A stretch of DNA of 15,479 bases from NCBI GenBank assembly GCA_051650265.1, contig JBOFIR010000163.1:1-15479 (forward strand), read 5' to 3'. Positions 1 through 7,579 of the stretch are shown piece after piece. Position 1 is the first letter of the stretch, and every line of letters starts with the position of its first letter. Under the pieces are notes generated by a model. That model did not search any database and was not told the origin of the DNA. It was given only the letters and a program-made list of their open reading frames with translations. The DNA is from JBOFEH01 sp051650265. Lineage in GTDB: Bacteria; Bacillota; Clostridia; Lachnospirales; Cellulosilyticaceae. The translations under genes were made by a program, and so were the position numbers.

Positions 1-34
1 CTTGTAAATGTCAAGCCTGTCAACTTGTTGCTAC

Positions 35-1579
35 TTATTTCATAAGTGCTGTGGACTGTGGTGGCATAGAGAGTACACCATCCCTTAGTGTGACGGTTCC
101 CTCATCAGTGACAAGCCTCTCTACAAGTTTCTTATACCGCATGACCTGCTGAGGTAAATGAATCATCTTGCTTTCTGTTGACAGGTTATGCACAATGAGT
201 AATCTTTGATCCCCATAAATTGTCTCATAGGCCCCTACCTGACGACCTCCTACAATGACAGGATAAACAGTGCCACGCGCAATCTCGGGATAAGCCAATC
301 TTATGTTTAAAAGCTCTTGATAAAACCGTAGTAAACTCTTATCATCTTGAAGCTGCTCTGCCACACCACTCTCAATAGCTGTGAGTTTGCTTGTTCCTGG
401 TACTGGTTGAGGGATTCCTTCACTTTGCTGCACAGACCATATCATAGGCGCCCTACGGTCAGGATCTTCGGCATCTCCCAACATCCCAATTTCTTCACCA
501 TAATACACATAGGGATTTCCTGGTGCAAGCAAATATAAGCTGGCCGCCATCTTTTGATTGGTGACTTTCTTGCCCAAGAGCCCTCCACTACGATCTTGAT
601 CATGATTGGTTAGGAAAATGGCGTCAATCGCTGTAGGTGCTACCTTTTGAATGCGTGCCTGCCACTTACTCAGCCCTTGTACAAAATCCTCTCCGCCCCG
701 AAGTCTTACCGCATCGATCAATCGCCCATTAGAACCTGCGAACGGAAAATTAAAAAAACTATCAATTCCTAACGCATAGTATGCCTCGATTTCCCCGCCA
801 CTACTCCATACCTCTGCCACAATATAAGCTTCTGGATTAATCTGCTTACAGTAGGTCACAAATTCTTTCCAGAAAGCAATCGTATCTTTTTGCTCCGCAA
901 AAAGATACTTTGCTGCATCTAACCGAAAGCCATCTACACCTTTTTCTAACCAAAACTTCGCGATCCCTCTTACTTCTTCTTTAAGTGCCTCACTTTTCAT
1001 ATTGAGATCTGGCATATACTCACTAAAGACAGCCTCATAATAATAATCTCCAATGCCTAATACTTTGTAGAGTGGATCTTCTGGTTTTGTCCCCTTATGG
1101 ATCTTATAATAGTCCACATAAGGTCCTTCTATGCCCTGTTTCAAACTCTCCTTCGCTTGTATGAACCAAGGATTTTGATCAGATGAATGATTGACCACCA
1201 AATCCATAATCACTTTTATACCGCGTTTGTGTGCTTCATCTATCAACCTTTCAAAGTCTGCCATAGTCCCAAACTGTGGATCAATCCCCTTATAATCCAT
1301 CACACTATACTTATGATAATCAGGAGAAGGCATAATGGGTGTAAGCCAGATCCCCGTAATGCCAAGAGACTTTAAGTAATCCAGTTGGCGTGTCACCCCA
1401 TCTAAATCCCCTATACCATCACCATCAGAATCACAAAAAGAATACACAAAAATCTCATAATAATTATCATATTTATCATCTTGAAGAGGGTCTTCTTTTT
1501 GAAGGACACTGTATAATCCAAGCACCCCCAAACAAAGTATCCCTATACCTACTAGCCATTTGACACTTCCTCTTTTCAT
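35..1579 (-). CDS. Membrane-anchored GH13 alpha-amylase family enzyme
   Basis: A 514 aa glycoside hydrolase family 13 enzyme, expected to cut alpha-1,4-glucosidic bonds of starch or maltodextrins outside the cell. Residues 1-7 are basic and about 8-26 form one hydrophobic segment. There is no lipobox (Cys16 is preceded by Leu) and no obvious AxA cleavage site, so an uncleaved N-terminal anchor is likely. A calcium-site-like DSDGDGIGDLDG lies at 50-61. The conserved GH13 blocks are intact: DLVVNH at 126-131, GFRLDAAKY at 217-225 with nucleophile Asp221, VAEVW at 254-258 with acid/base Glu256, and TNHDQD at 324-329 with Asp327. A C-terminal beta domain follows. The gene starts 4 bp after the malG stop with a weak AAAGG-type ribosome site, so it is probably translationally coupled as the last visible gene of the mal operon. 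Exact specificity (alpha-amylase, neopullulanase or oligosaccharide hydrolase) cannot be fixed from sequence. Confidence 0.93.
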   Translation of the reverse strand: MKRGSVKWLVGIGILCLGVLGLYSVLQKEDPLQDDKYDNYYEIFVYSFCDSDGDGIGDLDGVTRQLDYLKSLGITGIWLTPIMPSPDYHKYSVMDYKGIDPQFGTMADFERLIDEAHKRGIKVIMDLVVNHSSDQNPWFIQAKESLKQGIEGPYVDYYKIHKGTKPEDPLYKVLGIGDYYYEAVFSEYMPDLNMKSEALKEEVRGIAKFWLEKGVDGFRLDAAKYLFAEQKDTIAFWKEFVTYCKQINPEAYIVAEVWSSGGEIEAYYALGIDSFFNFPFAGSNGRLIDAVRLRGGEDFVQGLSKWQARIQKVAPTAIDAIFLTNHDQDRSGGLLGKKVTNQKMAASLYLLAPGNPYVYYGEEIGMLGDAEDPDRRAPMIWSVQQSEGIPQPVPGTSKLTAIESGVAEQLQDDKSLLRFYQELLNIRLAYPEIARGTVYPVIVGGRQVGAYETIYGDQRLLIVHNLSTESKMIHLPQQVMRYKKLVERLVTDEGTVTLRDGVLSMPPQSTALMK

Positions 1580-1583
1580 CAGC

Positions 1584-2441
1584 TTAACCTTTCACCGCAC
1601 CACCGGTGATGCCTTCCACAAAGTACTTCTGGAGATAGATAAAAACGCATGTGATTGGAATGGCAATCAGTACACTACCTGCTGCAAACAAGGTAAAGTT
1701 CCTATCAATATTCTCTTTTGTAATCATGGTGAATAGTCCAATTGCCACTGTGTATTTCTCATAATTATCACCCATAATCATCTTGGCAAAGATAAAGTCC
1801 ATCCACGGTGCTATAAAAGCCTGTAGCGCTGTATAAACCATAATAGGTTTGGATAGCGGTAAAATCACCCTACTAAACACATCCACATTACGCGCACCAT
1901 CTATCTTGGCTGCTTCATCTAACTCCTTTGGAATGGTATCAAAGAACCCTTTTGCAATGTAGAAACTTAGCCCTGCACCTGCTGAATATACTAATACAAG
2001 CGCCGTAAGACTTTGGGTAAGATTCACCGCCTTCAACACATAATACACTGCGATCATAGACATAAATCCTGGGAACATCCCAAGTACCAATGCCAACTTC
2101 ATATAGGCCTTACGCAACCTAAAGCGCATACGTGACATCACATAGGCTGTACATAGGTTGATAAGTGTCGTCAGAAGACAAGAACAGACTGCCACTACAA
2201 AGGTATTTCTAAACCATATGGTAAAAGGAAAGGTATTGTCTTTTGCTAAAAGCTGGGCGTAGTTCCCAAGTGTCATCTCTTTTGGGAAGAAATAAGGTAC
2301 AAAAGAACCTGGTTCTGCTCTAAAAGAGGTCATCACAACCCAGAGAATAGGTATGAGCCACACAATGCTCATCACTGTAAGAATGATATAAATCACTGTG
2401 CGACTAATCTTTTCTTGAACACGTATGCCGAGTTTACTCAT
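1584..2441 (-). CDS. malG: Maltodextrin-type ABC transporter permease (MalG-like)
   Basis: A 285 aa inner permease subunit of a CUT1-family carbohydrate importer. About six hydrophobic segments are visible, near residues 15-38, 79-101, 113-136, 143-163, 199-220 and 251-271. The EAA loop that docks on the ATPase is at about 176-195, with EAAKIDGA and the conserved Gly182. The C-terminus GGAVKG is the ending typical of MalG proteins. The start ATG overlaps the malF stop by 4 bp (ATGA), and an AAGGAGG site lies inside the end of malF, indicating tight co-translation. It should pair with the MalF-like subunit and receive sugar from the MalE-like lipoprotein. The maltodextrin substrate is inferred from the neighbouring amylase and family resemblance. 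Confidence 0.93.
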   Translation of the reverse strand: MSKLGIRVQEKISRTVIYIILTVMSIVWLIPILWVVMTSFRAEPGSFVPYFFPKEMTLGNYAQLLAKDNTFPFTIWFRNTFVVAVCSCLLTTLINLCTAYVMSRMRFRLRKAYMKLALVLGMFPGFMSMIAVYYVLKAVNLTQSLTALVLVYSAGAGLSFYIAKGFFDTIPKELDEAAKIDGARNVDVFSRVILPLSKPIMVYTALQAFIAPWMDFIFAKMIMGDNYEKYTVAIGLFTMITKENIDRNFTLFAAGSVLIAIPITCVFIYLQKYFVEGITGGAVKG

Positions 2442-3805
2442 TGGAAATCATCCTCCTTTTTCTGTGATGAGGTAAAGTTAAAGGCAATCAATGAGAATAC
2501 CATAGAAATGATAAAGACAACGATCCCAATGGTAGAGGCCTTGCTATAATCCTTTCGGTCCGCTGTGAGCTTATAGAGCCACGTGATCAGAAGGTCCGTC
2601 TTTCCTGCAAAGTAGTAATCTGTTGTCTTTGGTTCACCTGCCGTAAGTAGGTAGATCACATTGAAGTTATTGATATTCCCAATGAATTGCGTGATCAGAT
2701 ACGGTGCTGTGACAAAGAGTACATAAGGCATGGTGATCTTCCTGAAGGCTTGATAACTCGATGCCCCATCAATACGTGCCGCTTCATAAAGATCACTTGG
2801 AATATTCATTAGGATTCCTGAAGTAATCAACATGGTATAGGGAATACCAATCCACAAGTTGACCAGGAGTACAGATATTCTCGCACCTGTGGCACTACTT
2901 AAAAATGGGATGGCATGATCAATTAGTCCCATATTTTGCAAAACTGCATTGATCGGCCCAAAATCATTAAGCATATTACGCATGATTAGAAGTGAAATAA
3001 ACTGAGGAATGGCCATAGTCAGCACAAAAATGGTACGCCACATCTTTTTGAGGCAAATTCCTTTTTTGTTAATCATCATTGCCAATAAAATCCCTAGTAT
3101 GTAGTTGGAGAAAGTTGCGCCAACTGCCCAGGTCAGTGTCCAGCCCAGTACAGGCATGAAAGTCTGCCCAAACTTCGAATTGCTCATAAGCATATCCTTA
3201 AAGTTTGCAAATCCTACCCAAGTAAAGAGATTACCTGGTGGCTGATGGGCTGAATCGTAGTTCGTAAACGCAATTAAAATCATGAAAATCAGTGGTAACA
3301 CCGTAAAGATCACAATCCCAAGTACAGGTAATGTCATCAAACTGATATGGAAACGTTCATCAAGCAACGATTTCATTTCATCTTTAAGTGTGGCTGGTTT
3401 CTTCCCTGCTGCCACCACATCTTGCACATATTTTGCACTATAAAGATTACTGACATAAATCACCAAGAACAATGCCATCAGTACCACTGCACTCACCCCA
3501 TAGATGAGCATGAGCATGGAGTTATCCCCTTTTGTCAAAACTTCAATCCCCAACTGCTCATCCATCACCCATCCTTGTGTAGTCGTCCCTAGTGTCACTA
3601 GTCCTTTCATATTTTTGATTCCTGCAGTCACTAGAAATGCAATGAAACCTATTTCTATACCCAGATAGAGTAGGCCTTTCACAATTTGTCCTCTCACTAG
3701 ATTCCCAATTCCCATAATGAGAAAAGAAAGCTTTGTCCATACATCTCCTTGCACAAAAATCCTGCCAATGCCTATGCGTTTATTGGCCTTATCATTTCCC
3801 CCCAT
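2438..3805 (-). CDS. malF: Maltodextrin-type ABC transporter permease (MalF-like)
   Basis: A 455 aa permease subunit of a CUT1 carbohydrate importer. About 150 residues, including hydrophobic segments near 43-62 and 97-119, precede the canonical permease core, as in MalF-type proteins. The core has further membrane segments near 155-180, 217-244, 257-276, 308-333, 363-380 and 424-445. The EAA loop lies at about 341-360 (EAARIDGASSYQAF), and FNVIYLLTAGEP at 381-392 matches the conserved motif after it. The loop after about residue 181 is short, so the large P2 domain of E. coli MalF is absent. The start is supported by AAAGGAGG about 9 nt before the ATG. It follows malE across a 97 bp gap holding a hairpin and overlaps malG by 4 bp. 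Confidence 0.93.
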   Translation of the reverse strand: MGGNDKANKRIGIGRIFVQGDVWTKLSFLIMGIGNLVRGQIVKGLLYLGIEIGFIAFLVTAGIKNMKGLVTLGTTTQGWVMDEQLGIEVLTKGDNSMLMLIYGVSAVVLMALFLVIYVSNLYSAKYVQDVVAAGKKPATLKDEMKSLLDERFHISLMTLPVLGIVIFTVLPLIFMILIAFTNYDSAHQPPGNLFTWVGFANFKDMLMSNSKFGQTFMPVLGWTLTWAVGATFSNYILGILLAMMINKKGICLKKMWRTIFVLTMAIPQFISLLIMRNMLNDFGPINAVLQNMGLIDHAIPFLSSATGARISVLLVNLWIGIPYTMLITSGILMNIPSDLYEAARIDGASSYQAFRKITMPYVLFVTAPYLITQFIGNINNFNVIYLLTAGEPKTTDYYFAGKTDLLITWLYKLTADRKDYSKASTIGIVVFIISMVFSLIAFNFTSSQKKEDDFQ

Positions 3806-3837
3806 AATCTTCTCCCTCCTTTACTTATTTAGAGTAA

Positions 3838-3882
3838 AAGCTCCAGGACTATAGGACGTCTTGAGCCTAGATCCTGGAGCTT
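3838..3882 (-). terminator. Intercistronic hairpin between malE and malF
   Basis: Perfect 11 bp inverted repeat: AAGCTCCAGGA at 3838-3848 and TCCTGGAGCTT at 3872-3882. The inner part (CTATAGG against CCTAG) can pair further with bulges. On the transcribed strand the stem is followed by TTTTACTCT, only a short U-tract. It fits a leaky terminator or a 3' stabilising stem that leaves malE mRNA more abundant than malFG mRNA. The permease genes have no obvious promoter of their own here, so some readthrough is expected. Confidence 0.7.
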
Positions 3883-3902
3883 CTTTATCAAATGTTCATG
3901 TA

Positions 3903-5210
3903 TTATTCAAGTGTGATATCACTTACGAGACTATCTAACTTACCCTGTAAGTCTGTAGCTGAAATCTTTCCTTCAAAAGCATCTTTTGTGAAAGCAGCTG
4001 TTGGATCCCAGAATTTACCCATTTGAGGGATAGATGGCATCGCGATACCATATTGAAGCTGTGCAACTGTTGCAGAGATTGTTGGATCAGCTGTGATAGC
4101 TGGATCCTGTGCTGCAGTTGTATTAACTGGAAGGAATGCACGATCTTTGAAACGTTTGATTTGGTTTTCTTGATTAGTCAGGAAGTTTGCAAGTGCCATT
4201 GCTTCAAGTGGGTATTGTGTATTTGATTTTACACAAAGTACTTTAAAGCCTGCAAAAGATTTCATGTGTTTGTCCCCAGAACCAAAGTTTACTACTGGAA
4301 GTTCTGCTACACCATAGTTTTCACCTAAAGCTTCTTGGTAAGCAACAGCTTTCCAAGGACCTGTAACTTGTGCACCAAGTTTGCCTGCTTGGAACTGTGT
4401 TGCAGCTGTTCCATCATCGATTGCCACAACCCCTTTAGCTTTAAGTCCTGCAAGATAGTTTGCCACTTCAAGACTTTGTGCATTGTTGAAAGTTACAGTT
4501 GTTTTGTCTGAACCGTCTGGCCCAAAGAGCTCACAATCGTTTGATAAGAAGAAAGCACCTGTGAAGTAAGCATTCCCCATATCATAACCAAGTGGTGCAA
4601 CGCCATCTGCTAACTCTTTTGCAAGCATTGTATCTAAAGATTTAACATCTTCTTCACTAAACACACGTTTGTCATAGTATAAGAAATACGTTTCAGCTGA
4701 ACTTGGGTAACCATACATCTCGCCACCATAAGATGCCGCTGTAACAGCTCCCGGGATATCATTGGCTTTAATTTCATCAGCGTACTTGGTATTTTTATAA
4801 ACTGTTCCCGCCTCTACTAAAGCACCTAACTGGTCATGCGCAATAGAAAAGACATCAGCTGCTGCATCAAGGTCTTTGAGCACTTCATCTTTTGCTACGT
4901 CTTCACCAACAACACGTAATGTAATGTTCCAGTTGACATCTGGATTTTGCTGTTTGAAAGCTTCTACCATTTCGCCAAGCATTTTTTGATCATCTGCTGA
5001 GCCCCATAATGTGAGTGCCACCTCTTTGTTTACTGGTGCGGCAGTCTCTGTTGTCTCAGTTTTATTTTCTGTTGCTGGAGCAGTTGCCTCTGGTGTTGTT
5101 GTAGCTGGTGTCGTTGCTGTGTCTGTGTTTGACCCACATCCCGCCATAGATAGTCCCATAGAAGCTACAAGTAACATGGTTGTAAAACGTGAAAAGATTT
5201 TGTTTCTCAT
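3903..5210 (-). CDS. malE: Maltodextrin-type ABC transporter substrate-binding lipoprotein (MalE-like)
   Basis: A 435 aa extracytoplasmic solute-binding lipoprotein of a CUT1 importer, anchored to the outer face of the membrane. I place the start at 5210 (MRNKIF...) because GAGGGGGAG lies exactly 7 nt before it; the in-frame ATG at 5228 has no such site. The signal peptide runs to about residue 24, with a lipobox-like SMAGC and lipidated Cys25. A Thr/Ala/Glu-rich low-complexity linker occupies about 26-62, followed by the two-lobe binding domain starting near VALTLWGSADDQ. The segment AADVFSIAHDQLGALVEAG and the later QVTGPWKAVAYQEALG are typical of MalE-type proteins. First gene of the mal operon, directly behind a strong promoter and a 26 bp dyad. 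Ligand: maltodextrins, inferred from the family and the amylase neighbour. Confidence 0.93.
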   Translation of the reverse strand: MRNKIFSRFTTMLLVASMGLSMAGCGSNTDTATTPATTTPEATAPATENKTETTETAAPVNKEVALTLWGSADDQKMLGEMVEAFKQQNPDVNWNITLRVVGEDVAKDEVLKDLDAAADVFSIAHDQLGALVEAGTVYKNTKYADEIKANDIPGAVTAASYGGEMYGYPSSAETYFLYYDKRVFSEEDVKSLDTMLAKELADGVAPLGYDMGNAYFTGAFFLSNDCELFGPDGSDKTTVTFNNAQSLEVANYLAGLKAKGVVAIDDGTAATQFQAGKLGAQVTGPWKAVAYQEALGENYGVAELPVVNFGSGDKHMKSFAGFKVLCVKSNTQYPLEAMALANFLTNQENQIKRFKDRAFLPVNTTAAQDPAITADPTISATVAQLQYGIAMPSIPQMGKFWDPTAAFTKDAFEGKISATDLQGKLDSLVSDITLE

Positions 5211-5217
5211 AAAATGA

Positions 5218-5226
5218 CTCCCCCTC
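5218..5226 (-). promoter_or_regulatory. Ribosome binding site fixing the malE start
   Basis: GAGGGGGAG on the minus strand, 7 nt before the ATG at 5210. It overlaps the region just inside the upstream in-frame ATG at 5228, which argues that the shorter reading frame, with a proper lipoprotein signal peptide, is the one used. Confidence 0.75.
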
Positions 5227-5255
5227 ATTGTGAGTATGTATTGTATACTTTCACC

Positions 5256-5281
5256 AACAAGAATCGTTTCCGATTTTTGTT
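5256..5281 (-). promoter_or_regulatory. 26 bp dyad at the mal transcription start: operator or 5' RNA hairpin
   Basis: Read on the minus strand, outer arms AACAA and TTGTT flank inner arms AATCG and CGATT, with a GAAA centre and one unpaired base between each pair of arms. The dyad begins about 3 nt after the predicted transcription start. As DNA it is placed like a LacI-family repressor operator; its centre GGAAACGATT is only a partial match to a CcpA cre site. As RNA it would form a stem capped by a GAAA (GNRA) tetraloop at the very 5' end of the mal mRNA. Sequence alone does not separate the two readings. Confidence 0.6.
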
Positions 5282-5290
5282 CTTATAGCA

Positions 5291-5319
5291 ATTTTATCAG
5301 AATATTTGAATTAAATCAA
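5291..5319 (-). promoter_or_regulatory. Sigma-A-type promoter of the mal operon
   Basis: Minus strand: -35 TTGATT at 5319-5314, 17 bp spacer, -10 TAAAAT at 5296-5291, preceded by TGA, which makes an extended -10. Predicted start near 5284, giving a 5' leader of roughly 74 nt before the malE ATG. Upstream sequence is A-rich on this strand, which could act as an UP-like element. Confidence 0.7.
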
Positions 5320-5344
5320 TTATTTGTTTTTTTCTTTTTTCTAC

Positions 5345-5374
5345 AAAAAAAGCACAAGCTTGGCGCTTTGTGCT
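5345..5374 (-). terminator. Rho-independent terminator of the two-component operon
   Basis: Minus strand: AGCACAAAGC, loop GCCAA, GCTTGTGCT, then a run of T. The 9 bp stem has one bulged A. The stem begins inside the kinase stop codon (TGA then GCACAAAG), so translation termination and the hairpin are immediately adjacent. It insulates the mal promoter from upstream transcription. Confidence 0.88.
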
Positions 5375-6768
5375 CATATCAAGTTGTTTTTTTGCATCTT
5401 ATGCCACATCAGTTCAAACACAACCTCCTGCTCTTTAAGGTGTACGCCATACACGACCCCATACTTCTGTAATAGACTTCTTACAATATAAAGTCCCAGC
5501 CCTGTTCCACTAAGATTTTTGTTGCGCGATGTCTCCCCTACATAGAAGGGCTCCCACCAGTGTGCTAAAGTATCAACGCACTCTTGTCCCACCCCATTTT
5601 GGATGACAAAGCGAATCTGTGCATCACCACATTCTTCTAACAGAATACCTATATGTTGATCTTTGGTGTATTTGATACTATTGCTAAGGAGATTGGCAAA
5701 TACCGAGTGCAACGCCTCCGGATTCCCCATCACCCACAAATTCTCTTTTACCGCTACTTCCAACAAGATCCCCTCTTCTTTGAGATATAGCTTCTGCTCA
5801 TCCATTACAGTTTTGATCATCTGACTCAGGCAAACCGCTTCTAGTGGCATATCTTGATTCTCAAGACGAGAAAGATGAAGCAACTGATCTACCCGATAGG
5901 CCATTACCTCATTCTGCCCTATGATTGTCTGGAGGAAAGTCCCATCATCCAAACCATCTTCAATCCCTGATGCATACGCTTTGATCAAAGCAATGGGCGT
6001 CTTCAATTCATGGGATACGTCTGAAAGCAGACGTTTCATAGCATGATGCTTGGCCTCAAGCTGCTCATGGAAAATCCTCAAAGCATCACTCATCTGGTTG
6101 ATACTATGTGCTACAGACTGGAGTTCATCACCTGTGGTCAGCTCCAGTTTCTCAAAATTCAAATGAGCAATCTCATCTGCTACACCTTTGATCTGTACAA
6201 GTGGTTTGGTAAACCTACGTACAAACCACATGATTAATATTGCCATAAGCAGAAAGCTTACACCCCATACCACAATGAAAAACACATTAATAATCTCTAT
6301 GATGGCGCTTACATGGGGTACGATGCTGCATACAATCATAAGCTGACTCCCTTGTTTGAAGCACTTCACCAATACGCTATAACCTAATTTCCCTTGATTA
6401 TAGAGCCCGTTCACCACCTCTCCTGCCTGAAGCTTTGCAACATCCCCCTCCCATAGCCATAGCTTCTTGATTCGTATTCCTTCAAGCTCAAGCTGAGAGA
6501 TAATTTGTCCATTGAGTCTATCGAGGTCATCCGTCCACACCACAGCACTTACCCATAGGCTCTCCTGATTACGATAGTCCGTCATCAGTTGCTGCAACTT
6601 CTCGTCCTCCACTTTCACTACTGTTTCATACACCTGATTAAGCTGATCTTTTTTAATCTTGAGGTAATAGCGTTCCACAAACTGCGTATTGACACTCAGA
6701 GATAAACCACCCAATACCACGATCACCAATAAGATCCATGCCAGTAGTTTGCCTCCAAATCTACTCAT
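5374..6768 (-). CDS. Membrane sensor histidine kinase (HAMP-HisKA-HATPase)
   Basis: A 464 aa sensor kinase that should autophosphorylate on His and pass phosphate to the response regulator encoded just before it. TM1 is about 9-27 and TM2 about 157-183; between them lies an extracytoplasmic sensor region of about 125 residues that I do not recognise. HAMP is about 184-236. The H-box SHELKTP is at 252-258 with phospho-accepting His253. In the ATPase domain the N-box NLLSNSIKYT is at 359-368 and the G2 box GTGLGLYIV at 421-429. The usual DxGxG of the G1 box reads QNGVG at 390-394, so the usual Asp is Gln; this resembles divergent VanS/BceS-like kinases but is worth noting. The ATG overlaps the regulator stop by 8 bp. 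The signal is unknown. Confidence 0.92.
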   Translation of the reverse strand: MSRFGGKLLAWILLVIVVLGGLSLSVNTQFVERYYLKIKKDQLNQVYETVVKVEDEKLQQLMTDYRNQESLWVSAVVWTDDLDRLNGQIISQLELEGIRIKKLWLWEGDVAKLQAGEVVNGLYNQGKLGYSVLVKCFKQGSQLMIVCSIVPHVSAIIEIINVFFIVVWGVSFLLMAILIMWFVRRFTKPLVQIKGVADEIAHLNFEKLELTTGDELQSVAHSINQMSDALRIFHEQLEAKHHAMKRLLSDVSHELKTPIALIKAYASGIEDGLDDGTFLQTIIGQNEVMAYRVDQLLHLSRLENQDMPLEAVCLSQMIKTVMDEQKLYLKEEGILLEVAVKENLWVMGNPEALHSVFANLLSNSIKYTKDQHIGILLEECGDAQIRFVIQNGVGQECVDTLAHWWEPFYVGETSRNKNLSGTGLGLYIVRSLLQKYGVVYGVHLKEQEVVFELMWHKMQKNNLI

Positions 6769-7411
6769 TGTTGCACCTTAGGGTATAGCCCATTCCCCGA
6801 TGAGTTTGAATGCACTCTTCACCAATCTTACGCCTTAGACGCCGTACATGGGTATCTAACGTTCGATCATCCCCTTCATAATCACTCCCCCATACGTAGG
6901 TCAGAAGCTTCTCACGAGATAGAATGATCCCTGGGTTAGCCATAAGATAAATCAGAAGTCCTAGCTCTTTTTGACTAAGAGGAATCGTTCGTTCCCCTAG
7001 CTTTACCTCACTCCGTTTGGGATACACTGTGAGGCCTGCATAGCTTAATACTTCCTCCGCTGGCAACAACTTTTTGATTCTCATCATCAGTACCCGTGGG
7101 TCAAAAGGTTTTCGGATATACTCATCAGCCCCTCGCTCAAGTCCAAGCAGTTCATCCTCCGTCTCACTCTTGGCAGTCAGCATCAAGACTTTAAGTGGCA
7201 ATTCAAGTCTTCTGATTTCCTTGCAGACTTCAATACCACTAAGCTGTGGCATCATCCAGTCCAATACCACAAGGTCAAAGCGTCCCTCATAAAGCTTTTC
7301 TAACGCTTCTTGTCCATCACTTACTAGAGTGATTTCATACCCTTCTTTCTGTAAATAGAGAGCAAGAATTTTCTGCATAGCTCTGTCATCTTCAGCAATC
7401 AATATTTTCAT
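6761..7411 (-). CDS. OmpR/PhoB-family response regulator
   Basis: A 216 aa DNA-binding response regulator. The receiver domain is about 1-117, with acidic pocket Asp8/Asp9, phospho-acceptor Asp51 (VVLDWMMP), Thr79 and Lys101 (KPFDP). The C-terminal winged helix is about 122-214, with the recognition-helix region around DDRTLDTHVRRLRRKIG and the wing ending RGMGYTLR. The start is supported by AAAGGAGG with about 6 nt spacing. It is the first gene of a two-gene operon with the overlapping sensor kinase. An exact direct repeat with 11 bp period lies upstream of its promoter, a layout typical of OmpR/PhoB-family binding sites and suggestive of autoregulation. Targets beyond that are not visible. 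Confidence 0.95.
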   Translation of the reverse strand: MKILIAEDDRAMQKILALYLQKEGYEITLVSDGQEALEKLYEGRFDLVVLDWMMPQLSGIEVCKEIRRLELPLKVLMLTAKSETEDELLGLERGADEYIRKPFDPRVLMMRIKKLLPAEEVLSYAGLTVYPKRSEVKLGERTIPLSQKELGLLIYLMANPGIILSREKLLTYVWGSDYEGDDRTLDTHVRRLRRKIGEECIQTHRGMGYTLRCNNE

Positions 7412-7476
7412 AGGCCACCTCCTTTACGGTTATAACAAATCATCTGCTCCAAGTACTCTGTCTCACCATCTTTTGG

Positions 7477-7505
7477 ATTATAGTATCTACCCATATAGTA
7501 TGGAC
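7477..7505 (-). promoter_or_regulatory. Candidate promoter of the response regulator-kinase operon
   Basis: Minus strand: perfect -10 TATAAT at 7482-7477. At 17 bp spacing the -35 position (7505-7500) reads GTCCAT, a poor match, and there is no TGn extension. A good -10 with a poor -35 is the usual sign of an activator-dependent promoter. Predicted start near 7470, leader about 59 nt. Confidence 0.5.
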
Positions 7506-7524
7506 TATCCACTCTAGCACTCCT

Positions 7525-7543
7525 ATGTGACACCAATGTGACA
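7525..7543 (-). promoter_or_regulatory. Direct repeat, 8 bp at 11 bp period: likely response-regulator binding site
   Basis: Minus strand TGTCACAT, TGG, TGTCACAT; on the plus strand ATGTGACA at 7525-7532 and 7536-7543. The two copies are identical and spaced one helical turn apart, as in PhoB/OmpR-family sites. They lie about 19 bp upstream of the weak -35, near -55 to -73 relative to the predicted start. The likely binder is the adjacent response regulator. Confidence 0.5.
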
Positions 7544-7579
7544 ACTTCGTCCGCGATCTTGGGGTAAACGCCTTAGCAC

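Noticed and set aside
9..23. Two copies of TTGACA (minus strand) at 9 bp period after the amylase stop
   Set aside because: They look like -35 elements, but any matching -10 would lie outside the window, and no clear terminator is seen here either, so nothing can be claimed.
5262..5275. A CcpA cre site in the mal leader
   Set aside because: Only one half resembles the cre consensus (GGAAACGATT); the other half mismatches at several positions. The dyad is reported without naming the regulator.
5230..5472. An 80-codon plus-strand frame over the mal promoter and the end of the kinase gene
   Set aside because: It covers the mal promoter, the dyad and a terminator on the opposite strand, and its product is a Phe/Leu-rich string arising from T-runs.
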